Assembly: GCA_036873755.1 (NCBI GenBank)
Contig: JAVTVY010025205.1
Location: 1-64,000 of the forward strand
Direction: 5' to 3'
Source of the DNA: Hanleya hanleyi
Lineage: Eukaryota; Mollusca; Polyplacophora; Lepidopleurida; Hanleyidae
DNA: 64,000 bases
Positions 22,197 through 34,376 of this stretch are shown here, one piece after another (the stretch's first letter is position 1; each line of letters begins with the position of its first letter). A program made the translations under genes and the position numbers. Below the pieces are notes generated by a model that did not search any database, was not told the DNA's origin, and saw only the letters and a program-made list of their open reading frames with translations.

Positions 22197-22508
22197 CTAA
22201 AAATTAAACATTTATAAACAATGTTACTATTTATTATCAAATCAAACCTGCTATTGCTATGGCCTTATCTCCCTTTGGAGAATCCTTTGCAGAATAATTA
22301 AAACGAAAGTGGTCTCCCCTTAGGGAGCTCAGCTAAGTTACTTAAGCGCCTGCTCTCTCCTGATACTCCCTCTTTCTTACTCCTGTAGCCTGTGATGCGT
22401 GTTGTGCCAGGCCGTGAAGTGAGGGGCAGGATGGGAGGGTAATCAAAGCAATAGCAGGTTTGATTTGATAATAAATAGTAACATTGTTTATAAATGTTTA
22501 ATATTTAT
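22197..22508. repeat. Inverted repeat at the DIRS 3' boundary
   Basis: Arms 22197-22256 and 22449-22508 are perfect or near-perfect inverted copies (AAACATTTATAAACAATGTT). The part between (22251-22383) is an inverted copy of the far end of the DIRS element (28385-28545), sharing CTTTGCAGAATAATTAAAAC. It may correspond to the internal complementary region of DIRS elements, or to a nested solo end. Confidence 0.65.
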
Positions 22509-22676
22509 TGCTCAAATCTTCACCTGCTATTGCTATGGTTCACTACCAACATATGGAGGTGGGGACCTCGGCCTTGTTGTCGTTCCTGTAGCAGGCAGAG
22601 TAACCGCTGAGATGATCACGGACATGGCACACTAGTACTCGACAAGAGGGACCCTGGTCGGTGACGCTGTGGGTAA

Positions 22677-22877
22677 TCATGGAGTAATCATAATAGATTG
22701 TTGAATGTGGCTACTAATTACTCGTCCATGCAAACCGTGATCGTGGATGTGGTGCACAATTTTACCCTCACGAAGGAACTCGGGCCGGTGGCGCTGTGAG
22801 TATTCGAGTGGTAAGCAGTTTACAACGAATAGAAGCAGTCCTGTGCATCCCAGCAACATCGTATGCAAGGTGCCCAT
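22677..22877 (-). CDS. Hypothetical small secreted-type frame
   Basis: 66 codons whose start (MGTLHTMLLGCTGLLLFVVN) looks like a signal peptide. It lies between the recombinase and the 3' terminus of the DIRS element, upstream of a duplicated stretch (22905-23160) carrying CTCTCTGTACTTTA twice. No similarity recognised; it may be chance. Confidence 0.2.
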   Translation of the reverse strand: MGTLHTMLLGCTGLLLFVVNCLPLEYSQRHRPEFLREGKIVHHIHDHGLHGRVISSHIQQSIMITP

Positions 22878-23303
22878 CTTATACCACTAAGTCCACAAGC
22901 CGTTTTAAGTCAACTCTCTGTACTTTAGTCCCTTGTTGCTGACACTAGTAAACCTGAAAATAATACTCACAAATGTGTCAGGTCTTGTAAGATGTCTTGT
23001 GAGTTGACAGCAGCTGACTTTCGTGTGATGATCTTGTAAGTTGGTCATCATTGCCCTCATGCACCAACTCTCTGTACTTTAAACCTGAAACTGACACAAA
23101 ATATACCTAAAAACCAATACTCACCATTGTGTCAGGCCTTGAAAGATGTATTGTGAATTGGCAACTGGCTGACCTATTGAGGTGATCATGTAATATGGTG
23201 GACATGTAAAATGGTTGATTAGCTGTGATGATGCAGCAAGCTGGCTGACTGACTGACTTGATGCGCTGAACGAAGATACCCCCCCCCCCTTCTTTTTTGG
23301 AAG

Positions 23304-24700
23304 TTACTGGACCACGTGCTGGGCAACCACCAGCGGCCCAAGCGTGGTCACCCTATCTGATTGTACTGACATATCTCTAAGATAGAAATCGGTAAAAGTT
23401 GAATTGGCACTCCATGCACAGGACTGGACAAAGTCATGAAGGGATAGGTTCTTCCATAAAGGCCATGATGTAGCGATGGCACGAATTTCATGGGAAGAAG
23501 CAGAGGCCAGAAGTGGGGGAGCGTCAATGGCGAGTTGATATGTTCACTTAATGGTCTTCCTCAACCAAGAAGCAATAGTATTCTTGGTGATGTCACGCAC
23601 TGCCGTTGGCTGAAGAGACAGTAATAACAGACGACGAGAACCACGACCAAGGTCGGTACGAGTGAGATAGTGACGTATGGCTCGTACAGGGCATAACAGG
23701 ATGTCGTCCTCAAGGTCACGAACAAAGTCTGATAAAGCAGGGATGGAGTATAAACGTTGAGCACAAGGACCTTGGCGTACAGCCTCGTTCTTGGCGATGA
23801 ACTCAGGAACGGGACGAAAAGAAATGCGGGACCAATCTGCCGTCCAGGTCAATGAAGACCTTTCCGGAGCGTGAAGCTCGGAAACAGAGCGTGAAGCTCG
23901 GAAACTCTAGACGCCAAAGCGAAAGCCGCCAGGAAAGCAGTCTTGTAGGAAACAGTTTTGATAGAGGCGGACTGTAAAGGTTCGAAAGGCGGACGTAGAA
24001 GGGCACTAAGAACCACACCAATATCCCACTTCGGTAACAGCTGGCGAGTACGGCGAGACTGTAAAGCGAAGGCACGTGGGAGAGCAGAGATATTGTCGTT
24101 CAGACTAATGTCGATGCCGGTCGAAAGACGTAAAACCCTAGCCAAAGCAGACCGGTACCCCTCAATGGTGCTGATTTGAAACTTCTTATCTCGATGTAGG
24201 TGAAGGAGGAGTTCAGCTACTAAGGAAAGACAGGCAGAGTCAGGATTGGAATCACGTTTTCGGCACCAGGAGACGAAATAGGCCCATTTCGATTGATAGA
24301 GCTGCGATGTGGAAGATCGATTGGCTGAAACCATCGTCTGTGCAACTTCTGCTGAAAATCCTTGGACTGTAAGTGCACTCTGGATAGTCTGCAGACGTGT
24401 AAGTTGAGCCACCGCGGGTTGAAATGGATTATCCCTTGAGGTTGACGCAACAGGCTGGGCCAAACTGGAAGACGACGTGGCGGGGCGGTGAGAAGCGGAA
24501 CCAGTACCGGAAACCACAGACGACGAGGCCACCACGGAACTACGAGCAGAATGACGCAGTCGTGCTGAGTAATCTTTTGAAGAACTTCCTGAATCAGGGC
24601 CATGGGCGGTTAGGCATAAGCCAGGAAGTTGTCCCAGTTGATTGAAAGGGCGTCGATGGCGAAAGCTTGAAGGTCCAGAATCGGACTGACGAAGAGGGCG
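23304..24700 (-). pseudogene. DIRS tyrosine recombinase, broken
   Basis: The frame ending at 23849 carries the N-terminal core-binding part (TSQLYQSKWAYFVSWC, STIEGYRSALARVL) and the first catalytic Arg box (LASRVSELHAL). A 20-bp tandem duplication at 23867-23906 then shifts the frame. The next frame (23852-23544) continues with CPVRAIRHYLTRT and meets an in-frame stop at 23544. After it come HEIRAIATSW, the HxxR box, and STFTDFYLRDM, with the likely catalytic Tyr, ending at TAA 23306-23304. All recombinase boxes are thus still readable, but two lesions prevent a complete enzyme. The start overlaps the RT frame. Confidence 0.85.
23867..23906 (-). repeat. 20-bp tandem duplication inside recombinase
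   Basis: GAGCGTGAAGCTCGGAAAC(A/T) occurs twice in direct succession. Removing one copy would restore the phase, so this duplication is the frameshift lesion. Confidence 0.9.
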
Positions 24701-26445
24701 AGCTGTGCATTGTTCCTCGTCGCAAACAGGTCGATCAAGGGGGTTTCCCAGATGCTGCAGATCTGGCGGAAGATCTCCGGATGAAGTTGCCATTCGGTCT
24801 GAAGCACGGTGTCGGGACGAGAAAGGCCGTCCGCTGAGACATTGAGCCGACCCGGAACATGGCGAGCATTGAGATGACAGTGATGAATGAGAGCCCAGTC
24901 GTAAAGATCCCACACCAGACGAAACGTTGAGAAAGATCGGGTGGTACCCATCTTGTTGATGTGAGCAACGACAGTAGAGTTGTCCGTAGCGATGAGAAGG
25001 GACGAATTCACGAGACGACAACTCCAATGCTGAACTGCTAGGATGACTGCCTTCATATCCAGAAGGTTGATGTGAAGTCTGGCATCCAACCTTGACCATC
25101 TGCCGGACACCTCCAGTCCGTCCAGATGGGCTCCCCAACCGGTCTCGGAAGCATCGTTGTAGAGATGGTGATCCGGAGATGGAAATCGGAACGGAACACC
25201 CCGCATGACGTTGTGGCGGGACTGCCACCAAATCAGATGTGGATGTAGAGACGTCAATACCGGAACTAAAGGATTGAGGGATGACGTTTGAAGATAAGAA
25301 GACAGATGGTACTGCAGCGGCCGCACTTGGAGACGTCCGTAAAGAGTAAGGTCCTGCGTGGATGTGAGTAAACCCAGAAGGATTTGCCACCGCTGACGAG
25401 TTTGATAAGTTGATGACAAAAACCTTAGTATCAACGCCTGAATCTTGGTCCACCGGTCCTCTGGGGGACGCACCAGTTGTTGGCAAGTATTGAACACTGC
25501 CCCGATGTAACGACGAAGTTGTGCTGGAACCAACTCTGACGTCTGAGGGTGAGGTATGAACCCGAGATAACGTAGAACGAGCAGAGTGAACCGGACCTGA
25601 GCGTTGAGAAGGGACTTGTCCGCAGCCCACATGAGGATGTCGTCTATGTAAACCTCGTTGTGAATGCCCCGTAGATGGAGAAACGCCATGACTGGAGAAT
25701 TGATACGGGTGAAAAGCCATGGGGCGATGTTGACTCCGAACGGGTGGACTTGCCACTCGAACCGACGATCGTTGATGGTGAAACGAAGGAACCGCCGATG
25801 ACGAGGATGAATAGGTATATGGAGATATGCGTCTTGCAAATCGATGGAGGCCAACCAATCCCGGTGATGTACGCGGGCCCGGATCGATGAGACTGACATC
25901 ATCTTGAAATGAGGCGGCGGGGCCAGATGAAACTTGAGCCGCTTGAGATCGATGATCATTTGATCGGAATTTTTCTTCGGGACAAGGAAGACATGACTGT
26001 AGAAACCGACGCTGTCTTCGGCATGCGGCAGCACTCTGACGGCACCTTTGGCGATGAGCGTGGCGGCAGGGGAAAGAAGCGTCTGAACGTGTCCTTCGGG
26101 AACTGGCAGTAGCGAAGGACGAGGCCGAGAGTCGTCTGTTATGAGCTGCCAATTCTCCCAGAAATGCTGTAAACGGCCGCCGACGACCTGATAATTGAAA
26201 GGGCGAAAGGCGGGCAGATGAAAATCTCTGGTATGAGGATGGGAGATGGAATACGGATAGTCACTTGTTGGAAGCACCTCTTCCTCTGGAGAATTTCCCA
26301 CGGGTGGAACGACGACCACGGGCATGTGGAGGCTTGTCGAAGCCACGAAAATTACCATGTGGAAAACCCTCACGCTGGGTAGGCTTGGATACTCGATTCC
26401 GGTTAGACTTCCGGTCAATGGAAAAGGCTGGACGCCGAGCCGCAT
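24610..26445 (-). CDS. DIRS reverse transcriptase-RNase H
   Basis: A 611-codon open frame. The RT has FLVPKKNSDQMIIDLKRL, SIDLQDAYLHIPI with its first Asp, and the active-site box EVYIDDILMWA. The RNase H domain follows with LYNDASETGWGAHL, INLLDMKAVI and IATDNSTVVAHI, supplying its acidic residues, and ARHVPGRLNVSADGLSR. The order and the YIDD box are typical of DIRS elements. The first ~60 codons overlap the gag end and may not be translated. The frame has no lesion, in contrast to the flanking gag and recombinase. Confidence 0.9.
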   Translation of the reverse strand: MRLGVQPFPLTGSLTGIEYPSLPSVRVFHMVIFVASTSLHMPVVVVPPVGNSPEEEVLPTSDYPYSISHPHTRDFHLPAFRPFNYQVVGGRLQHFWENWQLITDDSRPRPSLLPVPEGHVQTLLSPAATLIAKGAVRVLPHAEDSVGFYSHVFLVPKKNSDQMIIDLKRLKFHLAPPPHFKMMSVSSIRARVHHRDWLASIDLQDAYLHIPIHPRHRRFLRFTINDRRFEWQVHPFGVNIAPWLFTRINSPVMAFLHLRGIHNEVYIDDILMWAADKSLLNAQVRFTLLVLRYLGFIPHPQTSELVPAQLRRYIGAVFNTCQQLVRPPEDRWTKIQALILRFLSSTYQTRQRWQILLGLLTSTQDLTLYGRLQVRPLQYHLSSYLQTSSLNPLVPVLTSLHPHLIWWQSRHNVMRGVPFRFPSPDHHLYNDASETGWGAHLDGLEVSGRWSRLDARLHINLLDMKAVILAVQHWSCRLVNSSLLIATDNSTVVAHINKMGTTRSFSTFRLVWDLYDWALIHHCHLNARHVPGRLNVSADGLSRPDTVLQTEWQLHPEIFRQICSIWETPLIDLFATRNNAQLALFVSPILDLQAFAIDALSINWDNFLAYA

Positions 26446-28261
26446 CAGAAATCAATCTAGAAGTCCTCTCCTCACGAATAGTAGGCTTGAGATACTGAAG
26501 CAATGCTTTACGCTGAGCTTGAAGAAGCGAAACATAGGAAAAAGCACCAGCCCCAATGACATGACGGTTAGAAATATTGAGCGCGGCAATAAAAGCTCGT
26601 AAATAGGAAAGACGACCGGGAGGCAAAAGAGCCGAACCATCACGCTGAAGTAAGGCAGGATCTAAAGTAAGCCGAGATGTAGCCAACAAAAACCAGTCGG
26701 TGAAGGACGTAATACGGTGAATTGCCAGCAACATCTCCATAAGACTATCGACAACTTTGGCAGAAACCCCAAGAGAAGTTGTTTTAGGAAGAAGTTGGTA
26801 AAACGAAAACGAGGGCTTCCTAAACTTGTTGTCGTCCTCCAACTGACGATAAAAAACAGTACAATTAGACTCTCAAGCTGGAGACGGCGCACACGTAAGA
26901 GGCGTCTTAGGAGAACCAGACGTGAACGCGGAAGAAGCCGATGTCGGACATTTAACCCGAGAGGATGAAGAGACAGCAGAAGTAGTAGGAACGGGCATCT
27001 GCGGAACGAGAGCTAAAAGAGCCGCCATCTTGTCCGCAAACGACATCGATGACGAATCTTCCGAACTATCCGAAGAAGACGAAGAATCTCGACTAGAGGA
27101 CGAAGACGACGACGTCGAAACTGGTTTGGGAGAACAAACGACGGGACGTCGAAGAGAAGTAGACAATAAACGATCAAAAGATTGATCAAGAAATGGAGTC
27201 TGCGACTGACGAACTTGACGACCCCGACGGGGAGGTGAAGAAGAACGACGTGGCAATCGGCGTGGAGGCGTACGGGAAAGCCGAACAGAAGTACGAGAAC
27301 GGCGTACCGGAGAACGGGAAAGCCGTAAAGAAGTACTAGGAAGTTGAGGTGTACGAAACCGATGAACAGGAGAACGAGTACGACGTACAGGTGTATGAGA
27401 ACGACGAGACGGCGTAATGGAACGTCGAGGCGAAGTAACAAAATGACGTACAGGCGAACGAGAACGGGAACGGCGTTGCGATGTACGAGAACGTCGTTTA
27501 GAAGAACGGGAACGACGTTGTAATAGGTCAAGAAACGTAGAAACCAAAGGCTGTAAATCCGAAATTCGAAAAGTCGAAGTAGAGTCCGAACGACCAGCCG
27601 TAGTCCGAAAGGCTGATTTGGTTAAAACAGCAGAAGAAAGTCGAGATTTAAAACGCAGAGGCGAGGTCGACATGCGATGAAGTTTTTTCTTTTTGATAGA
27701 TCTGGACTGAGACAGGCCGTCCGACAAAAGATTAGGTGAAGTGACACGCCGAGAAGCTGAAATCTTTTGTTCGTCGATAACAGACCGGTCAAGTAGGCCC
27801 GGCTTGGAGACAGAATCCTTTGTTGTCTCAAACAAAGAAACAGGTTTGTGCACAGACACGCTAGACGAGTCCTTACCAACTCGATCTAAACTGTCTGGAA
27901 ATTTATCCCTATCATCCTGTACAACTGTCCCACTGGGGGGAATTCTAATAGACGACGACATTGACATGGCTGGACTGAGTCTATGAGATAAATCCAAACG
28001 AGAGCCAGAAAGATCTTCATTAAATTTGAAATCTCCGACGAGAGCAATTTCATTTTGGTGTCTCTCGTCAGCAGATAAACCAGGGTCTTCAGTAGCCCGT
28101 AACAAATACGCTCGTCTAGCCTGGGCATAATTCTTCCAGGCGGCGTCATCCCAATTTAGACACTCCATACACGTGGACTGACGGTAGCAAAGGTGACCTT
28201 TGCATGAGAAACAGACGGTGTGAGCGTCCAAACCGACCAAAACTGCCGACAAGAACGGCAA
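26261..28261 (-). pseudogene. DIRS gag-like protein with one in-frame stop
   Basis: The frame starts at 28261 with a cysteine cluster (CFSCKGHLCYRQSTCMEC), continues with a long Ser/Arg-rich middle (repeats of the type RSRTSQRRSRSRSPVR), and stops at 26875-26873. The same phase resumes to 26261 with helical sequence (SLMEMLLAIHRIT) and an RG-rich tail (RGFDKPPHARGRR). The SR and RG tracts suggest RNA binding. A single TGA therefore divides an otherwise continuous ~667-codon frame. Its position 5' of RT identifies it as the DIRS gag. Confidence 0.75.
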
Positions 28262-28566
28262 GATTTAGAATTTACAGGGACAGATAGACCAGACATAATG
28301 TCTACGTAAACTGCAAGAACACTAGCTTAGAAAAATATAACCATAGGTCACGTCCAAACTAGCACACCATAAGGAACTCCTTGACACAAGCGCTCGCGAG
28401 CAGCTTGCAGTGAGAAAGAGGGAGAATCAGGAGAGAGCAGGCGCTTAAGTAACCTAGCTGACCTCCCTAAGGGGAGACAACTTTCGTTTTAATTATTCTG
28501 CAAAGGATTCTCCAAAGGAAGATAAGGCCATAGCAATAGCAGGTGAAGATTTGAGCAATAAATCTT

Positions 28567-31202
28567 GCTATTCAAATACGACAAAAGTGATAATGAAAAC
28601 GGCTGGACACGCGTCAAATATTTTGAAATAATCGGAATCAGCATTGTAGATTTAGTAATATTTCATAGAAATATGACAAGAAATCATGACTTCTGCTTGA
28701 AATGATAAGTCAAACGACCGTACAGCGCTAGAGTCTGATCGCCAACTCTTCGACTGAACGGCCGAGCTTGGGTCGAGTCAGCGAAAAACACCGCACAGTT
28801 TCGAACAAAAAACGTCTGAAAATGGTCAATCTTGAATTAAACAACGTATTCTAAGAATGTTTTCTATCTGCTAACAGTATTTTGATTCATGTAACTTAAA
28901 ATTGTACACGTCAGATAAGAATAAACGCGAATATCAGGGGTAAACTTCCACATCATTCGCATTGTACCGGCGCATGTGATCGGTTTATACTTGGTGTAAG
29001 AACGCACAAGACAAAGCCTACAATAGCCTGTCTGAGCTCAACAATGCGTCTAGACGTGACCCTTTTCAGCTGCACAAAAGCCTCAACAAAAGCCTCAACA
29101 ATGCGTTCTTACACCAAGTATCGACCATGTGATCGTATCGAGGCGAGATCGTCGAAGCGAGGCGAGGCAGCTTTCGTCAACTGTTAGTCACAGTCACAGT
29201 ACACTACCTTTTCCAGATATTTCAGGAACAGCCGCACATACTATCGGTCAGATTTACAAAGTTGATATCCGACATATTCTTTATTTCCAGTTCTGTCGCT
29301 GACAGAACACTTCAGCTGCCATGATTGTTTACATTACAAACTGCAGTCAACTAGGTCAGCCAGTGCAGTTTGATATGTGTTTTTATCCCAACGGCACGTG
29401 ACCGCTGTCGACCAATGGCTTGCCTAGGATCTTCTGGGAGTAGAAATAAAGGGTCATTGTCTCCGCTTTAACCCAAGGTTTATGCCAATGACCAGTCCAT
29501 ATTTCTAAATCGCATTATGACGTTAAACTGGCGGGAACGCGGCAACATCAGACGATACCCCCGCAGCGTGATGTCTCATTCGGCTGAGCCAACCAAAATG
29601 CCCCTACCATTATGTTCCCTTCAAAGCACTATGAAGAGCTCTAGAGATTGGTTGACACTCGTGTTGGTGCAAATCGGTTAGATCTTACAAGCGACATATC
29701 CAAATGGGGGAGCAGACAGAATTTCATATTAATTAGATCGCAATAACAGAACTGACACCTGTTGTCCACACGACAAGCGTCAGAACCGTATTTATAAAAT
29801 AAAACACACATGCGAAAATCTACATGGGTCAAATTTATTTACAACAGAAAACAGTACTTAACAAAAACGCATTAAATATTAACATGGATTTGGGCTTCCT
29901 AGCTCACTTCACATAATAACCATTCACAAATCACAAGGTCATGTTCTAAACATTAATGCCTTTCCGCTACACAATCACGTGACAACAACTTACAAAGAAA
30001 TTACCATTATTTCAGATATATATTAGGCCTATTTTTTGCATACAATTTCAGCACATTACATGATATTGTGACACGATAAATTTGAGGAACTATTTCGGGA
30101 TGTTAAAACGAACTTCGCTCCTCTTCATTGCGTATAGAATTAATTATAAATTTGTTTGGCTTGTTCACACACAAGCGGACTTCTCCACTCAAACTTCGAA
30201 TAAGCTTTCATAAATAAACCCATCAGCTCTGTTCAGGAAAAGTTACAAATAGACACTTCATCTTTGCTGCATTCTTGGAATCATTGTGCAGTAGTTACAC
30301 ATATAGGGACGACATTTCCGTTTATCATCTCCAGCTGAGGTATCATCAGTTGTGTTATGAACAAAAACTGGATGATACATTTATCAGAACAAAGGTGATA
30401 GAACAATGACCTCCCCAATCGTACGGATATGACATGATATTTCTACTGTGGGCGAGAAGAGGTGGAGGGAGCTTTTCTTATAGAATATATTGATATATCA
30501 TGACTTGTAGCAATCGGTCTTAAATTATAAACACTCTCACAGGATATTTTCCTACGACGGGAAAATGGCCAATGTATTTTTCGCAACCAATTTCCTGTTT
30601 TATTTTTATCCAAGACCAATTGCTATGAATGTAAGCCTTTTCATGTTTATTATTGATATTTCGATATTGAATAACTACAGTTTATGTACAATACAAGACA
30701 ACCTGTCAACAGAACTCATCCTGCAAACCAAGACAAAATATCCCTTTAACAGGTCAACTCACCGAGATGAAACTTTATACAGACATTTTACAAATGGACA
30801 AATACCAATTCAGTAGATGCAAAACAAACGATGTGAAATTTAAGTAAAAAGGGTTTGTTTCGATATAAATAGAAACGATATGTCATTTATCACATAGACT
30901 GTGCAACGCAAAAATATTATAAATATACGACAATATTTTCATCGCATCCCGCAAATACAGACGTTGGATACAAAATCAATACACGATAATGTACATCTTA
31001 TTCGGAAAATTAATTGTCGTTAATGGACTTCAATCTCTGTCCATCAATCTCACCAGCAGGTTCATGATATGTCACATATTATACCATCTTCACAACTCAA
31101 GGTAATCCCAAAATCCTGGACCTTTTTGGTGATTCGAATGGGTTTTCGAGTCCATGCGTCTATTACACAATCTCGTGTATTTCATTTAGCGGTTGTTTAT
31201 AA
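28567..31202. other. No recognised gene; one small inverted repeat
   Basis: An inverted pair of ATACTTGGTGTAAGAACGCA lies at 28986-29005 and 29102-29122, a possible ~140-bp MITE. Elsewhere there are only short frames; AT-rich from 29900 on. Confidence 0.4.
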
Positions 31203-31410
31203 GAAATAATGTTTTTATAGGCGAACTCAATGGTTATTTTACGCACGGTTAGTGTGGGCACAGGCCCGCAAAACAAGAGTTTTGGGGGGTGTAGGCGGTG
31301 GTATTAGAGAGAAGTGTCGAAATATGGGGTCTCTATATATAACCCTATGTTTTATATAAACTACCCGTGCGTAAAATAACCATTTAGCACGCCTATGAAA
31401 ACATTATTTC
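31203..31410. mobile_element. 208-bp MITE with ~50-bp inverted ends
   Basis: Begins GAAATAATGTTTTTATAGGC and ends with its inverse at 31410. The ends also share GGTTATTTTACGCACGG. The core (CACAGGCCCGCAAAACAAGA and GGGGTCTCTATATATAACC) is shared with the palindrome at 33279-33550. Confidence 0.8.
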
Positions 31411-31510
31411 TATTCTATTACACCACTAAAATTGATTATCAACAAAGATTATAATGAAAGGTTGAGAACATATTTTAAACTTTGACAACCTTTCTCCCCT
31501 TTGTTGAAAA

Positions 31511-31572
31511 GCTCGTCCACTGATACTGGCACGATGCTCCCGTCTCGGTTGGTATCGTGTCAGTGGACGAGT
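31511..31572. repeat. Hairpin, 62 bp
   Basis: CTCGTCCACTGATACTGGCA pairs with TGTCAGTGGACGAG across a short loop. Confidence 0.7.
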
Positions 31573-33278
31573 TTATGTGGTCTCTAAAATGGAGAGTTAT
31601 TCTGTCAGCTGATCCAGGCTCTGTGGAACATACTTGCAGGATTTAGGTCTATTCGTGTCTTTTGTTAATCAATTTTCCGATGAAAAGAGCAGTTAAACTT
31701 GAGAAATAAATTCCAACTTATTTATTTCTGTGTTTATTCGATTGTATGAAGCAGACAACCTCTTCCTCTCCCGCCGTGTAAAATAGAATCTACCAATGAA
31801 GACCTGCACTTTACACATGTACTCAATACGAGCACGGTTAGCAAGTTGTTATAGACAGAGAAGTGTTATAGAATTTGGATTAGCGCGTCGGTATCCGAAG
31901 CCCGCGGTTTTCGCTTTGGCACCCGATGTCGATTTCAAAGGTAGTCTGGCCGGTGATGAAATTCAAACTGGTAAAATCTCAAACCTCGTTGTGAATTGAC
32001 CTGATAAGCTGTTTCAGTGCGCTTAATGATTGGTTCGGTTTAGTGGAAAACCTCGAGCTATATATATCCAGAACTGCTATTGGTAACTAACCTATCGATT
32101 GATACACTGGCGCGCGAGAATGATATTATACAAGTGTCGGTAATCAACAGTTTTGGAGAACATGACCAAAGAATAGTGCAGTATTTTTATCTCAAACGAT
32201 GTATTTACACAGAACGATGTGAAGTCGTCATTCAAATATTAACATAATAGGAGCAGCCATTTCGTGAAGTCGTGCATACTTTTGAGTATCAATTGCCATA
32301 GTGCCTCGTTTATTACTCTATTTTTCTCAAACTGCGATATTTATTCTCATGACTTGAAGTGACTTGGTCGGTGATGAATTACGATGAGCTGAGATATCAT
32401 ATTCTTTAAAGCTTTTTCTTAAAAATCCCGAATTTCCAATGTTGATGTATACTCTGTTTTCAGTAATCGGTAAATATTTTCAGTCAGCAATTGAGTTCGT
32501 ATTAACGCGACTATGTGATCGAACTCACTTCGCGATGAGTAGAACACACAGATATTTGAAAAATACAGTACTTTCAGGGTGTAATCCATCAAACCAGAAG
32601 TGTCCAACGATGTATTCAGTGACATCAACGGCATGTAATCCATAAAGCCCATCCAGTTGAAAACATTGTCCCCTAGCGGAGACTGGCGAACTGCCAGGGG
32701 AGACAATATTGGAATGTCAGGAAACGGCCCAAACAGCCGCGAATGAAACTCCAGCATCCCGGGTTGAATCATCCTCATAACAGGGGTCCAACGCTAGACG
32801 ATAGTCGTTCAGCTGACATGCGCTGTTCGGAGTTTGGGGTTGAATAGCCTCAGGTAGCGCAATGAATCATGTCAGATTGAACGATATAGTTATGTTACTT
32901 TGAAGGCAACTTTTTCTTCTTATGTAATCATGATGATAAAGCCTGCTCTTATCAGTGGGATTTTAAGAAAATTAACAGCCACTGTGATAATTATTTGATG
33001 CTAATTCAGTTGATGAACCTTAGTAAATATAACAACAAAGGGGGAAATTAGCCAAAAATCTATTCATCTTAATCCAGATATTAAAATAATTATGAGCTGT
33101 TTTGCCGCGTTTATTAATAAACGACATGCAGGTGACCGTTCGAACAAGGTAGACAGCGCATTTGCTTCGTTTCACTTCCAGTTGGGAAGAAACAGTTTAT
33201 CAGTTTCTCGCGTTTTCACCCACACAGTTATCACACAGTAGATGCCATTTTCGTCAGGTAGTTCAGTACTATTACCGA
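31573..33278. other. No recognised gene; dispersed repeat near 32010-32125
   Basis: The part around 32055-32125 (ATATATCCAGAACTGCTATT, GATACACTGGCGCGCGAG) resembles 37190-37280, so an interspersed repeat is likely. The frame at 32419-32778 (-) has no recognised domain. Confidence 0.4.
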
Positions 33279-33550
33279 GTGCCCTCTATGGAGGGAGGTT
33301 AGTCACTCGCACAGGCCCGCAAAACAAGAGTTTTGGGGGGTGTGGACGGTGGTATTACGGTGAAGTGTCGAAATATGGGGTCTCTATATATAACCACATG
33401 CTTTATATAGATGTGGATTTATATAAAGCATGGGGTTATATATAGAGACCCCATATTTCGACACTTCACCGTAATACCACCGTCCACACCCCCCAAAACT
33501 CTTGTTTTGCGGGCCTGTGCGAGTGACTAACCTCCCTCCATAGAGGGCAC
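33279..33550. mobile_element. Near-perfect 272-bp palindrome
   Basis: The arms start GTGCCCTCTATGGAGGGAGG and match their inverse over about 130 bases, with one mismatch seen near the loop (ATGTGGATT). Such identity implies recent origin or gene conversion. The interior includes the core of the MITE at 31203-31410. Confidence 0.9.
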
Positions 33551-34376
33551 GCCGCGAAGGGCGTTAAACTCACAGTGGCCGTACCTCCGCAAAGCGCCAA
33601 TTAGCGGGGGAAGTTAGATTCTCTCACGGGCTACCGCTCCTACTCGACCTCTATCACAAGGCGAGATAAGACTCGCTTACTCCAACACTGTCGACAGTTC
33701 TGGTGGCGGACTGAATTCCAACAATGTTCGCAGGTATATAGTGGACTGAGTTCCAGCACCTTTCGTCGGTATTTTCAATTCGATTAATAGCATGTATAGA
33801 TTGTTTTTGACATGATAATTCGAAGAAATAGGTAATAATAATGTATCCGATCATCGTTTTCATAAACACCGTCAGGTAATTCCCAAGATTCATCAGTTCA
33901 AAATTTATGTAAATCAACTGCCGGCTTATAACGACTGCAAGCCAACCGGCGCAAAGTGAACCTTTTGGAGATTGTAATGCGCAGGTATTATATTTTACGT
34001 CATAGGAAGCGTTAGGCTGGCGGTGGCCATTGCAGTCAACCAGTTCCAAGTGATCGTCGGAGACTTCCAGGTTCATGGACTTCTGGCATGGTCCAGTCGA
34101 ACAGACCCGCTAAAATTGAAACACTGCCTCACAAAACATGTACGGAGCTTCCCTGTACGGGAAAACAACTGATCACCGAAACTTAATAAAGCCTCAGCAA
34201 ATATATATCTCAATAAATAACGTTTACAAAATTTAACTTCTGCAACTTGCCGACCACGCACCCAGAAATTTTCAATACGGTTCCGTATATTCGCTTACGT
34301 CTCAATTCGAACAGTTTTACAAGATATCTCTTTGTCGAATGACATAAGCGTCGAGTGCGTAGCTCGATATTTGACG
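33551..34376. other. 3' flank of the SLC6-like gene; no recognised gene
   Basis: AATAAA-type signals for the minus-strand gene may lie here (for example TTTATT in the AT-rich part at 34190-34230). No other feature recognised. Confidence 0.35.

Larger units (their letters stand above)
22499..28566 (-). mobile_element. DIRS-type tyrosine-recombinase retrotransposon
   Basis: On the minus strand the order is gag-like protein (28261-26261), RT-RNase H (26445-24610) and tyrosine recombinase (about 24700-23304). This combination is diagnostic of the DIRS order, which integrates by recombinase and leaves no target duplication. Inverted termini share TTGCTCAAATCTTCACCTGC (22508-22540 and the complement at 28527-28560). 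The gag has one stop; the recombinase has a frameshift and a stop. RT is open throughout. Confidence 0.9.

Noticed and set aside
23849..26152. 767-codon minus-strand open frame
   Set aside because: Its first two thirds overlap the RT-RNase H frame and are a low-complexity Ser/Arg shadow. Only the C-terminal third (recombinase) is real coding.
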